The position numbers and the translations under genes were made by a program. A model generated the notes under the pieces. That model saw only the letters and a list, made by a program, of their open reading frames with translations, made no database searches and was not told where the DNA came from. A DNA stretch of 64,000 nt, from assembly GCA_963691655.1 (NCBI GenBank), contig OY829328.1, positions 9,700,204 to 9,764,203 of the forward strand, in the 5' to 3' direction. Shown one piece after another: positions 1 to 13,690 of the stretch. The DNA comes from Toxonevra muliebris (taxonomy: Eukaryota > Arthropoda > Insecta > Diptera > Pallopteridae). Every line of letters starts with the position of its first letter. The stretch's first letter is position 1.

Positions 1-199
1 ATCGTTAAGGTTTGAGAGTTATACTAAATCAAGGCCGTATTTAGGTGGAGGTTTTGGGGGTTCTGAAACTTTATTCTAATTTTTTAGATTAATTGCCAAT
101 GGATGGAAAAAAAGTCAAAATAAAATCTATTTATCGTTTTTTGAATATTTTTTACTTCTATTGGTTTTTTTTCTAAAAAGTCAAATATAAAAAACTAAA

Positions 200-384
200 T
201 TGTGTATTAACGAACACAACGCAGACTTGAGAACTAAACGAAACACAAGCAAATAACAAACAAATGAAATTTTTCAATCTCTAAATTTTTTACTTCATTG
301 GCTTGTGTTTTTTAATTTCATTTGCTTGTGTTTCGTTTAGTTCACAAGAAGTTTCACTTCTGCTTTGTGTTCGTTAATACACAA
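200..384. repeat. Short fold-back inside hAT copy 1
   Basis: The left arm begins TTGTGTATTAACGAACACAA and the right arm ends with its reverse complement at 384. The arms also share AACTAAACGAAACACAAGCAA. About 75 bases on each side pair imperfectly. It sits at the left edge of the DNA inserted in copy 1, so it may be a small inverted-repeat element. No target duplication was identified. Confidence 0.6.
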
Positions 385-585
385 CCAATTTTTTTGGGAT
401 TAATGATAGAACAAAAATTGCAACTCTGTACCGGTAATGTCGATGATAATTGTAGACGAACTCTGTTTGTGTGCGACATTTTCATGTAATTCCTTGGACA
501 TTTGCGCCATTTGTATGTGAAATGTATAACTGTCATAAACTTTAAGATGGCGACGCTACACATTGTTCTTTCTGCCATAGGCGTG

Positions 586-604
586 TATATGTGTGTGTGT
601 GTGT
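586..604. repeat. (GT)n microsatellite
   Basis: An uninterrupted GT run lies in the inserted part of hAT copy 1. Confidence 0.9.
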
Positions 605-1695
605 AATTAATATGTTATATTGAATTAAAACTATTTATGAATCATTTATTATATAGTCTGCTTTGATTCAGTTACGGAATATTGATATTTAGCCCCTCAT
701 GCACATTGCCCAACAAAATTATGTCACATTGCAACCTTACGCGCGACGTCACATCCGGTTAGTTTTACTCTAGGACAAGAGAAAATAAGTTTCACTTCAA
801 AAATAAGTTTGAAATCTTAGTTACACTATGCTATCAAATCCGATTTGTTTTTTTGACAAGAGGTTTGACTATGGATTCAAAAAGAGAAGGTGATACAAAG
901 CACTCCTGCATTTATAGTTTTTCTAGGTCAGTATCTATTTTTGATTTAAAGTTTCGTCCTGAAACAGTTTGAAAAGTTAAAAAATTAATAAAAAATTATC
1001 GGATCCTTTTAAAATTAGACTTGTTTGAACCCCATTTTTTTTTTAAACGTAACGTGATGGAAAATTCTTGACCTCAGATTCGCGTCCAGCGTGAAAAATT
1101 CTTTGGCAAAAACTAGGAACCATCTTATTAGCAAAACCCGTGCAGTTTTAGGAGACAATCTTAAAATGTTAATATTTTTACCCTATTATTGTTTAGAGCA
1201 CCACGACTAGAAAGATCTCGTTCAATGCTCTGACTTCACGAATTTAGGGAATATAAGCCAACCTCATCCGGGTTCCTTATCATTGATAATGGCCCAAAAT
1301 ACTTTTGAAGATCATTTGAAAAAAATGAGCCAATACTATTTTGGCATTTTTTGTAACTTTTTTTGAGGTTGGGTACATCATCAGTAGTGGGAAGTCAATG
1401 AGTTATCGAAATTATGTCCTTCACGAAAAAAACAATGCATTAGAATGCACGTTGAATAATATTTATTTGAAAAAATTTAATTTGATTATTCTGTAAATTT
1501 TTTGTCACTTTTGCCCATTTTTTTTAAGGTTAAGATTAAAAAACTTCGTAAAAATTTTTCTAAAGGTCCATCAAATGCATCATCGTATTTAAATTATTGT
1601 ATTTAAAAATCAGTTTCATAAAAATCGTTTATAAATATTTTCTTCCAATGAAAACCCCCCTGAAAAAAATTCCTGGCTATGGCGCTATACTAGAT

Positions 1696-4453
1696 TGAAT
1701 TTCTAAACAATAATTGATGTCAAATGATTTTCAAAATACTTATTATTTAATTGATTAATTAAACTTCCCAGAGTTGCCTCTCTCTTCCAAGCTTTCAATA
1801 TTTTTTCTTTGTAATATTTCTCATAGAATTAGTTCAAAATTGGAGAAAAATATTTTTATTCGAGTTTTCACCAGCACAGGCAATCCACAATAATTGTGTT
1901 TTTTATAAGAATAATTAAATGAAAACTAATCTTCTCGGACTATAAATAACATAATTTTCATGTTCTTTTTATATAGCATATTGATTATAGAAAATCCCTT
2001 AGAATTCTGGATTTTTTAGATATCAAAATAAAGTGTTTGCTGATCACATTTTTTCACTTCACCCGAAAATGCTGTTTTTACCCTACATTTGTATTTAAAT
2101 TGTTGAGAAAATCGTTTAAAATCATTGAAATTTTGTAAAACAAGAGAAAAATATTAGAGCTTTGAATTGAAAAGCTTTTAATCTAAGTGAGATGTAAAGT
2201 CGACTTTTTTTTAATTTTTTAAACTATTGTCTTAATATAAGAACAGAATCGTAGGGAATCAGGAATTTGGACTAGAATATACTTAAACTATTTATGTTTT
2301 TGACAGTAAAATTATAGAACTGACAAAAGAATAATTTAATTTAAAGTTTTTTATAGAAATTTATGGGGTTATACGAGTCTACACTTGTGTTAGTCGAAAA
2401 AATCGAAATTTTTCTTTTACATTTACTCAAAGTACATCCTCATAAAAAATATTCATAGAAATCTGAGTACTAGAACCAAAGTTACAGCTATCAACAGCTC
2501 ACTACCTCCGGCATGGTGCCGAAAGTTTAAACCCGATTATCTTCAAATGTTGTTTTTCAAAAAGTTCCCTAGCGCACAGTGGTCAGGAATCCCGAAAAGC
2601 TAGGGGGTTTTTTGGGTCGGTAATTACAAATCCGATCTCAGTTTAAAAAAAAACAAAATGGTGGAAAAATTATTGAATTTTGACGAAACCAGATATTTGG
2701 GGGTTTTTGAAGTCGTTAATAACGAATTCGATCTCAGTTTAAAAAAAAACAAAATGGCGGATCGAAAGGAGATGGCTAATACAGCTAATGTAAGATCAAG
2801 GAAATATTAACAGTTATTGGACGCAAAAATCTTTAACCTTCCTCTCCCCTCATCCATACGAATTTTACACAAAAAAATTTATATTATACAAATACTTTTT
2901 TGATTTTACAATTGCTAGGACATAGAATATACCGCATCTGTACTTTGCATTGAAAATATTATATATATATATATAATTTTATATGTTTTACAAAAATGAA
3001 TAATTAATAATTTAAAACTAAAAACTCGGCGGGAACCGTTGGGAATTTTTTTAAAACCCTTTTTTCTCATCCTTGAAAACAGCTTACATGATAAAAACAC
3101 CGGTGAAAAACACATTGCTTAATGTTTTTAAATAAAAATAATAAATATATGAAAAGTACTTACTCTTACAAATTGATTGCATATTGCTTCGTTAAAATCG
3201 GCGAAACAGTTTAAAAACTACGCACTTTTTAATAACACACTTTTTCCACATGAAAATTCCACACGTTTCGACACTTATTTACTATATTTTATTATTATTA
3301 TTTACTTAGACTTGAAAAGGAAAAAAAAAAAATGTTTGAAGAATAGCTGTACAGCATTGCTCTAAAACGCTGCTAGGGTTATCACTGCAACTATTTGAAA
3401 TGTCAGAACCCTCCCAAAAAAAAACTTTATTTTTCGACTTATGACCAGCTTTTTGGGATTGCAGACCACTGTGCAGCTTCTCAAAAACCATTTCAGCAAT
3501 CGATCTGAATTTGTTCTGGCTAATTTATAACTGTAGTAGCCTCTTAATGAACGAAGGAATTTTTATTTGGAACAAAACTTTTTTTTTTTTGACCACCAAA
3601 ACCAAATTTTCAGCCCTTTAAAAAACAATTATTAAATTTCACAAAACCTTTTGTTCACTAAAAGCGCGACAATGAAAACTAAAACACGTTCAGTTTTTTC
3701 TTGATTTCAGATGAACCGTTCTTCAGTTATCGTTCTCACCGCAAAGGGTTTTGGCTCAACGGCCATATCGTCCCCAGTTGTCAATATTTTTTGTTGAAAA
3801 AATTCGTGAAATACCTGGCAATAACAGATAAATATACGATGATTTATTCTGAAAAAAATGTACCGCCTTAGCAAAAAAAAAAAAAAAAATAATGAAAATA
3901 CCCTTTTTTTTCCGACAACAAGAATAGAAATATTAATACAACTTTAAATATGTAAAGTTTAATCATTTGAAAATCTAAGAAAATTTATTTGTTTTGCAAC
4001 AAACTAATCATGCCTTAAAGTTTTTTGATTTGGAAATCAATTTATGTTAGCAGGATTTTCTCAGTATTACATTTTCAATTGCTATTGATAGCAATCAATG
4101 TTTTTGTTGGTAATTAGCAAAATATTACACACATCAATGTTGTAGTCTTCAATTGGAAATCTATCGAAACTACGCGATAATCCTGTATGACTATAGTCGA
4201 AAGAAGAGTAATACTACGTGCATTTTATATACAGTGTACGCTGAAAAATATGCTACACTTTTGCTTTTATATTATTATAGTTTTTATACAGAGGGGTATT
4301 TTAAGTACTTTCTTCCATCTTACAGTTACTTTGTTAGTAGAAGTCTCGTCTGTTTTTGCATGACGTTTTACCGTGACCGTAGTGTCTGGTTTTCGCACTG
4401 AGGTTCGTTTTTCTATTTAATTGCGAAGAGCTTTCATTATTTTCGCTGCTTCC
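1696..4453. other. Intergenic stretch with one local repeat
   Basis: No gene is recognised. A degenerate duplication lies at about 2600-2765: two units both carrying ATCTCAGTTT, an A-run and CAAAATGG(T/C)GG. Related motifs recur near 40560-40800 (for example GGTTTTTGAAATTTGATTC), so this may be an interspersed repeat of unknown class. An (AT)n run is near 2957-2975 and an A-run near 3871. Short open frames here are low in complexity. Confidence 0.4.
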
Positions 4454-4461
4454 CTACAAAC

Positions 4462-5432
4462 TTATGCCGTATTTAGGGGGGAAATGTGGAAACTTTATTC
4501 TAATTTTTGAGATTAATTGCCAATGGATGGAAAAAAAGTCAAAATAAAATCTATTTAACGATATTTTTTACTTCTATCGTTTTTTTTTTTCAAAAAAGTC
4601 AAATATAAAAAAAGGAATTTGAAATCTTAGGTACACTTTGCGATGAAGTCCGATTTGTTTTCTTCGACATGAGAAGGTGATACTGAGTACTCTTGTTTTT
4701 ATAGTTTTTCTAGGTCAGTAATTGTTTTTGATAATTGTTGAAGGATCCTTATAAAATTAGATTGGCTTGAACCCTTTTTTTTTCCTAAAACGAGACTTGA
4801 TAGGAAGTTTTCGACCTCAAATTCGTGTTCAACGTGAAAAATTCTTTCTCAAAAACTCCATGCGGTTTTAGGAGACAATCTTAAAATGTAATTAATTTTT
4901 TAACCCATTATTGCTCAGAGCACCACGACTTTCAATGCAGTGACTTCACGAATTTAGGAAATATAAGCCAACCTCATCCGGGTTCCTTATCATTGATTAT
5001 ATTGTCCCAAATTCCCAATGATGATCATTCGAAAAAAATTAGCCCCTACTATTTTTAGTAATTTTTTTGAAATTGGGTACATCATCAGTAGTGAGAAGTC
5101 AATGAGTTAAGAAAATTATGTCCTTCACGATAAAAAAAAATACATTAGGAATGCACATTGAATAATATTTATTTGAAAAAATTTAATTTGATTATTCTGT
5201 GAATTTTTTGACACTTTTGGCCATTTTTTTGAGGTTAAGATTAAAAAAAATCGGAAAATTTGTCCTAAAGTTTTAAGACATTTATCTACTTTTGTCTTTA
5301 GTCTGATAGGCTCCATCAAATGTATTATCGTTTTAATTTATTGTATTTAAAAATCAGTTTGATAAAAATTATTTATGAATATTTTCTTCGAATGAAAACC
5401 TCCCCCGAAAAAAATTTCTGGCTACGGCCCTG
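4462..5432 (+). mobile_element. hAT-type non-autonomous element, copy 2
   Basis: The element is bounded by an exact 8-bp duplication CTACAAAC (4454-4461 and 5433-5440). The left tip is TTATGCCGTATTTAGG, diverged from CAAGGCCGTATTTAGG; the right end is CTGGCTACGGCCCTG. At 971 bp it is the same size class and has the same internal order as the copy at 29790. No intact transposase. Confidence 0.9.
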
Positions 5433-5440
5433 CTACAAAC

Positions 5441-8400
5441 CATTGGTCATTTCACAAAGCCTTTTAGCATCTGTAGCTCTAGGTTCCTCATCATCGTTTC
5501 CGAAGGCTTAAGTAACCTCGTCTCTTTCAACAGTGAAACGTACGCAGTATAGGAGCATGTGTATCGAGTGGTTAAGGCATGCTCGTAAGACAGTATGAAT
5601 TACCACTCATTTTGCTGTGATTGCTGAAATCTACCATGCCCGCTCAATAGCTCAATACCAGTTGGTAACATTCAGAATGACTTGAAAGGTCCACCTTATT
5701 TCCTCTGTGAAAACGTGAGAATTGGGTGGTGAATTATTAAACAAGCACGACAACCCCATTCCCCCATTTTTGACAAGCATTTTCACATTTTGACAAGTAT
5801 TTTCTCAATTTTTGACAACAATTTTTCTACTCTTAGACAAGAATTTAGATTTTCGACAAGAATCTCATTTTTGTTTATTTTCTGACAAGCATTTTCTCAT
5901 TTTTAGCAAGTATTTTTCTATTTTTAACAAGCTTTTCCCAATTTTGGCAAACATTTCTCCAAAAAATTTAATTTGAATGTTTCTTTTTAATTTCGATAAT
6001 TTTTACAAAACCTAGTGTACTTGTTTTGCAATTTAATATAAAATTAAAAGTGAAACTATTGCTCTTGTTCAGGGTGTGCGTTTATTTTGGTGCACATATC
6101 TGCAAAAGTAGAAGCACATCCATTACTTAATGAATTTCAACGCCATAAAATACAGACACAATCACACGCACACACACATTGGTATACATTTACTACTCAG
6201 AACATGCAGATAACTGTATCGCGATGTATTTACAAACACTTTCGCATCAAGTTGTTAACATTATTACTGCAGTTGCCTACACCACTACTCGACAACTAGT
6301 GCCTGGCAGAGTAAGTTCTATATATGTACATATATATTGTAGAATATATATGCCTTAGGTAGCTATGTTTACTATTGTGTACGTTGAGTACTACCTGTAG
6401 TACTAAATCATACCAATTTTACACTTTTCATCTGTGATTTAAAACGAATTTTCTTCAACATGCGTTGGTAAGAATGTTTTTACTTCCTCTCTTTCATGGC
6501 TGTTGTGCAATATTTGGTTACATTTTCTACTACGGAAAATGAGAGAATTTGTCTCTTTTCACTTTCTGGTATTTTAGTATTTAATGAATTTCTTTTGTTC
6601 TTTGTCGTTGAGTAGTTGTGTTATTTCTCTGCTTAGCGAATATTTTCTACTTTGCATAAAATTAATCCCAAAAGTGTTGCAACTTTTTTTATACTTTTTG
6701 GTGTTTCTGTTTTTCTTTAAGTTGAGGGGAAATTACTATAGCTCCCTTGTTTTTCAAAGTGTTGGTAAGTACACACACAAATAGATACATGTACATGTAT
6801 GTACGTAATATGGTGTAATTGTTTTTTGTAGTTGTTGCTGGTGTTGTTGAAGAAGTAATTTTTTTTATTGCATAAACGCAGCAATATTGTAATTTGTTGC
6901 TTGCATTTAATTATTCAGATTCTTATCCATTTTATTTAGCTCTACTCTACTCTTCTACTTAGTCTTGCTTATGCTATTTTTTCGCTTCTAACTTTATATT
7001 TGCACTTTTATTCTATTTACTAAGTTCGTTCTTTTTTACGATATTAACATTTTGCTTTAATTAAAGAAGAACGCTGCCTGGCAAAGTGTCTTTGAGATGC
7101 ATCTCTGATGAGTGATTAGTGGGAGAGAATGTTGGTGCATTCCATTCGCTTCCTTTCCTTTTATTTCATTTAGTTTATCTTGTTTTTGCTTTTGTTTGTG
7201 CATCAAAGCAAAATGAAGGTATCATAAGATTTCTAAGAGTTTAGCATAATTAAGTAAGAAAATAATATTTACTAACTATGCAGACATATATTGCTGATGG
7301 TTTTCTTTTAATTAAAAACGAAATAAGAAATTTAACTGAAAGGATTAATTTAATGTATCAAAGTAAAAAAAGTAAAGTACCAATGGGTTAGATGAATGTG
7401 GTGAGTAATCAAAATCACATAATCAAAATGTACATAAATAAGATTTTAGTAGTGAGAGAATTTATCCATTCTAACTTTACCCAGGGGAATTGCAACTGAC
7501 TGCACCAAAGCAGTGTGCATTTGATTCATTCGTTTCCTTCGTGTTATTCGTAATGATTCTTTATACGGGAACTTATATAGAAGTATCGTCTTGCTTGATG
7601 GTTAGAGAGACAAATCCTTTGTTGTTATTATCGAGGGTAATCTTTACTCTACTTTGAATTAAGTGGTCTATTGGCCTACATGCTTTCCGTATCGCAGTAG
7701 AACTTGCTATTCAAGTTACGTTATGCCTCTTTATAAATGATACGCTCCTACTACAACAAAAGCTAATTTCCTGCGTAGCTAAAAATTACTTCTTCGTTAG
7801 CCGTTGCCAAACTTATTTGAAATACTCGTTACTTCTCACCATGTCTGTCGTTTTCTTTAACATTCAACTTAGTTGTAATTACTATTCAATTCTGACTGAA
7901 TTTGCTCATTGATTTTCAGATAGTTGGTTGGAGGAACTCGTCATTTTCGAATAGATACAGTAACAAATCTTAGTTAAATAAATGTTCCTAGGTCAAGCTA
8001 AAACCATGATATATTATTTGTTGCAATATAAAATACAATTAATATGAATTACAATGAGGTTGCAAAACAATCAAAGAAAATGGAATTCTCAGAACTTGAT
8101 TTTAAATCATTTAGTACAACGAACTATTAGTACCAATTAATCAGTAGGATAAAATATAAAAAGAGCAATAGAATTTGATTTTCTATTTTTTTGTAATGAT
8201 TTCACAGTTAGAAATAAGAAAAACTTGTGCTACATACAATTTTACAATATTTTTCTCACAAAAAGAACAATAAAAAAAGGAAAGAAAACATGAGAATTGT
8301 TGAAAGGTTGAAAGCTTAAGTAAACATAATTAAACCATTCAATCAAACTTTTCGCACAAAATCAACTTAATGGCCATACCGAAAAATGAAAGAAAAACTT

Positions 8401-8818
8401 CAGAGGGACAAATGAAAGGCTTAATGTCACTCTTTTGTGTTTTGATTTTTTGTTTATGTTAATGTTTGTTTGTTTTATATTTGTGCTTCGTTATTTTTTT
8501 AGTTTTTTTTTATACTTTGCGTATTTAGAATTTGTATGTAGTATATAATTTTTTGGAAATAAAGCTTAAAAAGGGTTAAGCAATGCAAAATGAAACATTT
8601 ATTTTTATACCCTAAGATACATAAAAAGAATGAAAGAATGAAAAAAAGTATTGAGAAAGTGCTATTAATGATAACATTTCAGCATTTTATTGTTGTTAGC
8701 CGTGAAGTGTCACTGTTTTCATGCACATGTAGTTGCTGCGAGCGTCACGCTACGATTGGTCGTGATTGAAAGTATTAAAATGAAAAATAAATTTATTATT
8801 AGTTCGGGGATTAGCCCA
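5441..8818. other. Intergenic stretch with a minisatellite
   Basis: At about 5765-5960 there are degenerate repeats of some 20-22 bases built on TTTTTGACAAGCATTTTCTC; the same repeat recurs at 34665-34770. The rest of the stretch (6000-8818) is AT-rich with small microsatellites, and I recognise no gene, RNA or element there. Confidence 0.5.
5548..5625 (+). repeat. Possible tRNA-derived SINE or pseudo-tRNA
   Basis: GTATCGAGTGGTTAAGGC (5561-5578) looks like a tRNA-Ser/Leu-type A box. About 20 bases later AGTATGAATTACCACTC resembles a decayed B box. There is no convincing cloverleaf, so it is not called a functional tRNA. Confidence 0.3.
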
Positions 8819-8940
8819 ATCAGACCCAGGTGGGTCCCTTTTCGTCCCCTACCGCCTGATGCCTGATGAAAAATAAAACCATTTTTATGGATTTTAAAAA
8901 GGAAGCACTTGCATATAGATAAAGTAAAAAGTATGAAATA

Positions 8941-9261
8941 ACATGCAAAGGGAGAGAAGGAGAAATTTGCAATAAAACATACGTAGGGACAATAAAAAGA
9001 GCTTTCGGCACACGAATAGCTGAACACATAGCAAACGCGAGAAACAAAAAGACAACAACAGCGCTAGCGCAACATTTAACGGAAAATCGACACTCAGCTG
9101 ATTTCACCAACGCAAAATTATTAGACATAGAACGTAAATACAAAAACAGAATGACACTCGAAACACTTAGAATTCAGCAAAAAACGGACACTGCTATAAA
9201 CCATAAAGACGATTTAAATAACACACATCAGACGTACGCAGCTGTCATCAGACGTAACTAA
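8941..9261 (+). pseudogene. Penelope-like retroelement: C-terminal GIY-YIG endonuclease fragment
   Basis: One frame ending at TAA 9259-9261 reads CNKTYVGTIKRAFGTRIAEH, then ALAQHLTENRHSADFTNAKLLDIE and a KNRMTLETLRIQ tail. This matches the GIY-YIG nuclease layout of Penelope-like elements: TYVG at the GIY/YIG part, the Arg in the following helix, the H...H-DF segment, and a Glu. The domain normally nicks target DNA for retrotransposition and sits at the C-terminus after reverse transcriptase. Here reverse transcriptase is missing upstream, so this is a 5'-truncated copy. The hammerhead-like motif lies 120 bases downstream in the expected position. Confidence 0.8.
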
Positions 9262-9383
9262 TAAGTATATTAGTGAAAAAATAATGTAAGATTGTTGTTA
9301 ACTTGTATGTATGTTTTTATTCATAATTTATCATTTTCTTTATATGTTCATTTGTTATTTTATTATATTTTATAATAAACAGA

Positions 9384-9424
9384 CTCCCTGAGGATGGTGT
9401 TAAAAAGACCGAAACGCGTAGGAG
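9384..9424 (+). ncRNA. Hammerhead-ribozyme-like motif of a Penelope-like element
   Basis: The core residues are present in order: stem I CTCC (9384-9387), CUGAGGA (9388-9394, fits CUGANGA), a short stem II GGU/ACC (9396-9398 with 9408-9410), GAAA (9411-9414), minimal stem III in ACGCGU (9414-9419), cleavage-site UA (9419-9420), and GGAG (9421-9424) closing stem I with four pairs. One irregularity is that U9395 is unpaired beside stem II. Penelope-like elements are known to carry such minimal hammerheads. Activity of this copy is inferred, not shown. Confidence 0.65.
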
Positions 9425-9440
9425 AAAAAGGAAATTGAAG

Positions 9441-12400
9441 TTTTTCTTTAATAGTTCCAAAAAATCAACGACCAAAAAAGCCCGAATAGATAAAAAATAC
9501 GATACAAAATACGAATTGGTCTAACTTACACACAAATGAACTTATTTTCTTTATCTAGTTTTAAACAGCGAGATCAGAATTTAGAGCTCAGCTGATCAAG
9601 CCTCTGGAAAAAACACATAAGAGGATAAGCAGCTGCGTCTTCGAAAAAGCAAAATAAAGGTCTCATAAAACCATGGCAATAGGAATACAGTCCACTTGAT
9701 TGCCATATCAATTTAATGTTTGAATTGTAATGTAAAAAATCGGTATACTGCCGGACGTATGAGTAATATTTAATACAGTTATCAGTATTTTGATATGAAA
9801 AATATACTTAATGACTCTAATGGATTCAAGGGGGTAGAGGGACTATTTGTGATAAATTTGTCCCCCCGTCTCCGCCTCCTTCCGTAAATAATGTACTTGT
9901 GAGTGCCCAATGACACTCAAAATTTAATGATAGTATACCAGTATGTAGGGTGTATCTTCCTAAATAGGAAGTACATATATAATGTATGAGCAACTTTTTA
10001 TTCAACACTGCAAACTACACATATGTGATAGTAAAATAATGTAGTTCAACACTTTCAATTCTTTGTTGCGTATAATAAGCTTGAACATAAAAAGAAGCAA
10101 TAACTATGCTACAATAGGCACCAAGTAACCTTCAAAACAAGAAAAGAAAAATAAATCCTCTTCATTTATTTACCTTTCTAGTAGTTCCCAAGAAAAAAAA
10201 AAAACAAACCCAAGAATAAAAATTCAAAGCATAGAAATTTCAACAAAAGTTCGACACTTTCATGCTTCTCACTACTTTTCTTTTGGCGGAAATGAAGAAA
10301 AGAAAGAAACATATCAATTGACCCAAAAGGACAACTCAAATAATAACAACAAAAAAAAGTGTAACTATAGACGACCGAATGGATACTAAACAGCTGAAAC
10401 AATTCGTCTTCTTCAATAGAGTTGGGAGTAAGAAGTAGAGGAGTTTCAGGAAATAAAGAAATACGAAAAAAATTTAATTCAACTTCTACAATTTAACGAA
10501 AATATTTGAAAAGTGTAAAGCGATGAGAAAAGTAAAAAAAGTGTAGCTGTGTTATGTTTTTGTATGTGTGAATAATAAATAAAATATATAAGCAACATTG
10601 AAAGTAGCAACACACCGGAATTTCGTCCTTAATTTGCTAATGTCAGTTGAAAGGTCTTTATTTTCAGTAAAAGTAAAAGAAGAAGTGCAAAATAAGAAAA
10701 TGAAAAATATGGGTAGTAATAGGTGTAGCGTGTATTTATATTCAATTTTTATTTGTTTACTTTTTCTTTTCATTGTTGCTTTTTGCATTGTTTTCGTCTA
10801 AGAAAAAGTTCTACGTTAATGAAGAGAATGCTTGTTTAACCAAAGCGTATATGCAAAGTAGTACAAAGAAAAGGTCAGTGTAAATAAGGCCAAGGTAAAT
10901 ATTGAGTAAATAAATAACATAAAAAAAGAAAAAATTAGAGAAAAGGAAAAGAAAAGAAAACTGAGTCTTAATGTTACCCATGGGTGATGTTACGAATGGC
11001 ACTAGCCAGCAAAATGCTTTAGCAATATGAAAAAAAAAAAATAATTAATAGCTGAACTGGCGTTGATTTGCTCTTATATGCAACATAAGTAACCCTAAAA
11101 GTATGCTCTGAATGTATACTAATTTGTAATCATATGCTAAGAGAAGCGTATAGTACAGCAGCATATTGTTGCAATAAAAATCATATAAACACACCAAGAG
11201 AGAATAGCATTTAAAAAACAATTTTTATTATTGCCATTGTAGTCGTAAAATATCACACATACATATTTATAAATGTATATGTTATGCATATGCATATGAG
11301 TATATATTTGTGTCTATACCAAAAACTACTTCCATGCATATATATAACTAAATGAAAAAGCTTAACACCCGCTTGAATAAAATTTCACAAAAAATAGCAC
11401 TAATAAAACAGCATACTAACACAAATTCAAATTCACATATACACAAACATAAACATGCATTGAAGTATATAATGTGTATGTGTGTGTGCCTGGGTGTGCT
11501 CACAAACAAAGCACACACAAACGATAAAGCGCAACGTCACTGTGACACTAACTCCATCCAACATCACCACACTAACAGCAATAGACACACATACATTTAT
11601 ATATATGTATGTCGCATACAACAGCAGTATAGCACCATCATTGTCAAAAGCTCGACATATTTTTGTTTCGCCTTGTTTGTGTCTCGTTGTTTCACTGTGT
11701 GTTATGTTGCATAATTGTTTGAATTTTTGTGCTCACAATGCCTAAAAGTATGCTACTTGTGTTCACTGATTTTATGTATGTATGTGTTTATGTGTATATG
11801 TACATATACCACATACATATATGCTTGCCAACTTATATACACTCGCAGGCAAGCAAGCGCATTTTCAATGTGGAGTAAGTGGTTTTGTTGAGTGTACGTA
11901 TGTTTAACAACAACAACAAAAACAGTAACAAACTCAAGTAAACAAAACAAAAACAAGCACTAAACATGCCACCATGCAAGTGAACAACATCACAACACTG
12001 AGATTTTTTTATTTCTACATTTATCTATATACACACACAAACGTATATACATATATGTATGCGTATGTCTATATGTATGATATGAGCATATCTGAATGCT
12101 GCTTATGTCCTTGTTAAATATTAATTAAAATCTGTATTTTGGTTCTCATTTGTTATTGTATGCGTATGAGTATGTATATTTATGTTACATACTTACTTAC
12201 ATATACGAATATATACATATGTATAAGTGCGTTTAGTACACTTGAAGAAAATATTAGTTAATATTTTTATTTTGAAAAGAATTTGTTTTTTTTTCAAATT
12301 TCTTCCAAATTTGGTTGTTTATATTTTTGACTAATTATTTAAATTTATAAGTTTAATGAACAATAATGCCTGAAGAATAGAAGAAAAGAAGTCATGGTAA

Positions 12401-12900
12401 ATATTAGTTAGCTAAGGTTTTTATGTCACTGTATCTTGTTATCTACCAAGGTATTTATTTATCTACAGTACAGTAATTTCGTTTGACAAGCAAAAAACTA
12501 AAGAGATTTATGGAACCTAAACCTAATAGATTTGATAAAAATTTGATCAGAAATATATATATTTGAGTGGTTTGTATGCAACCATTGTTGCAGGTCGTTT
12601 CATTTATTTAGAGCGTAAGCAATCGTACATTGAAGTTGCTCGATATTTGTCTAAAGCTTGAAGAAAAAGCACGACAGTTACAAAGATAATGTTCTGTGTC
12701 GCTCAATATACCTTTGCCGCAGTCTTTGCAGTCGTCGTTGTTGTATATGCTCTCGTCTGTTAAGTTGTAGCTGCTGAATTTTTTCATGATCTAAGTAAAT
12801 GGTTTTTGGGGGTTGATATACTTTAATTTATTTCTTCCTTTCTTTTGTTTTGTTACATAACACAATAAGGATAATGGTAAAAGGCGCTATCGCCCTATTT
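9441..12900. other. Intergenic stretch, nothing recognised
   Basis: This is AT-rich sequence with many ACATATGTATG- and CACACA-type simple repeats (dense at 11260-12240) and A-runs. The open frames at 11352-11714 and 11433-11621 are products of those repeats on opposite strands. Confidence 0.5.
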
Positions 12901-12929
12901 AGTTTTGCTTGTATTTCCTTGATTGGGAA

Positions 12930-13690
12930 TAAAAACCACAATCATATTTCTCCAGAAACGAGGAATATGTGCTCCAATGAAACAAGCTCTAAACAGTTTA
13001 ACTAGGTGATCAAGGATCCTATCCAGAAAGCTCTGAAGAATAGCCGGAAAATCCCATCACCCACAAGAGATTTAAACATTTCAAAAGAGGGCACAGTCCT
13101 GTCAAATATGACCCCTGAAAGACTCTTGGTCTTTTAGAGTTGCCGCTTCTGTGAGCAATAGCTTTCGAGGAAGACGAAACCAAATCAATAGAAGAGCCTG
13201 GAAAATGAATTTTAACTAAATATTTCAGGGTGTCGCGGTGGTTGGCAGTAAAAGAGCCATCCTGCTTCTTCTATTGTTTTACACCATTGGAAGTACCCTT
13301 TGCTAGAAGCTTTTGTAGACGTGCTGCCTTGAGCAACGACGTAATATTTTCACAGCGTCTTTTCAAGACCTCACGTTTGGATTTCTTAATTTAATTATTG
13401 TACTCAGTTGGCGTGATTTTGTAGTCATTTCATTGCTTAGATTTGTTGTATAGTTTACTGGCAAGCTTACGCATATTTGATAGCTTTATATTCCACCAAG
13501 GTACCCTACATATAATCTTGTTGGACGCCACAAGGCTGCTATCATGATAGAAAGAAACTACCACATCATTGAGCTGAGTTTCTGCACTTTCTAGCTCATT
13601 AGTAGAAGTGATGGCTATACCGTTAAGCAACTCCCGAATTAATTTTTTCGGCCTAAAGCTCATTACTAGCCACTCAGGAATCTACATAAT
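12930..13690 (-). pseudogene. Non-LTR retrotransposon relic (endonuclease-RT linker and start of RT)
   Basis: On the minus strand 13663-13430 reads VPWWNIKLSNMRKLASKLYN, the Pro-Trp-Trp-Asn linker typical of Jockey/I/R1-type elements between endonuclease and reverse transcriptase. Further along, across several frameshifts and stops, come ARLQKLLAKG-like, FKSLVGDGIFRLFF-like and FRACFIGAHIPRFWR-like segments that match the first RT blocks. The copy is dead. Its ends are not defined. Confidence 0.75.

Larger units (their letters stand above)
30..1687 (+). mobile_element. hAT-type non-autonomous element, copy 1 (with inner insertion)
   Basis: The left end is CAAGGCCGTATTTAGG and the right end GGCTATGGCGCTA, a diverged form of CTACGGCCCTG. 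An 8-bp target duplication flanks it with one mismatch (TACTAAAT at 22-29, TACTAGAT at 1688-1695). The core is shared with the copies at 4462 and 29790. It is about 690 bases longer than those because of inserted DNA at about 195-805, which includes the fold-back at 200-384 and a (GT)n tract. No transposase frame is seen. Confidence 0.85.

Noticed and set aside
8719..9143. 102- and 107-codon minus-strand frames
   Set aside because: They are the antisense of the Penelope-like GIY-YIG frame on the plus strand, which has the family motifs.
11352..11956. Overlapping frames on both strands
   Set aside because: They arise from CACACA/TATGTA simple repeats.
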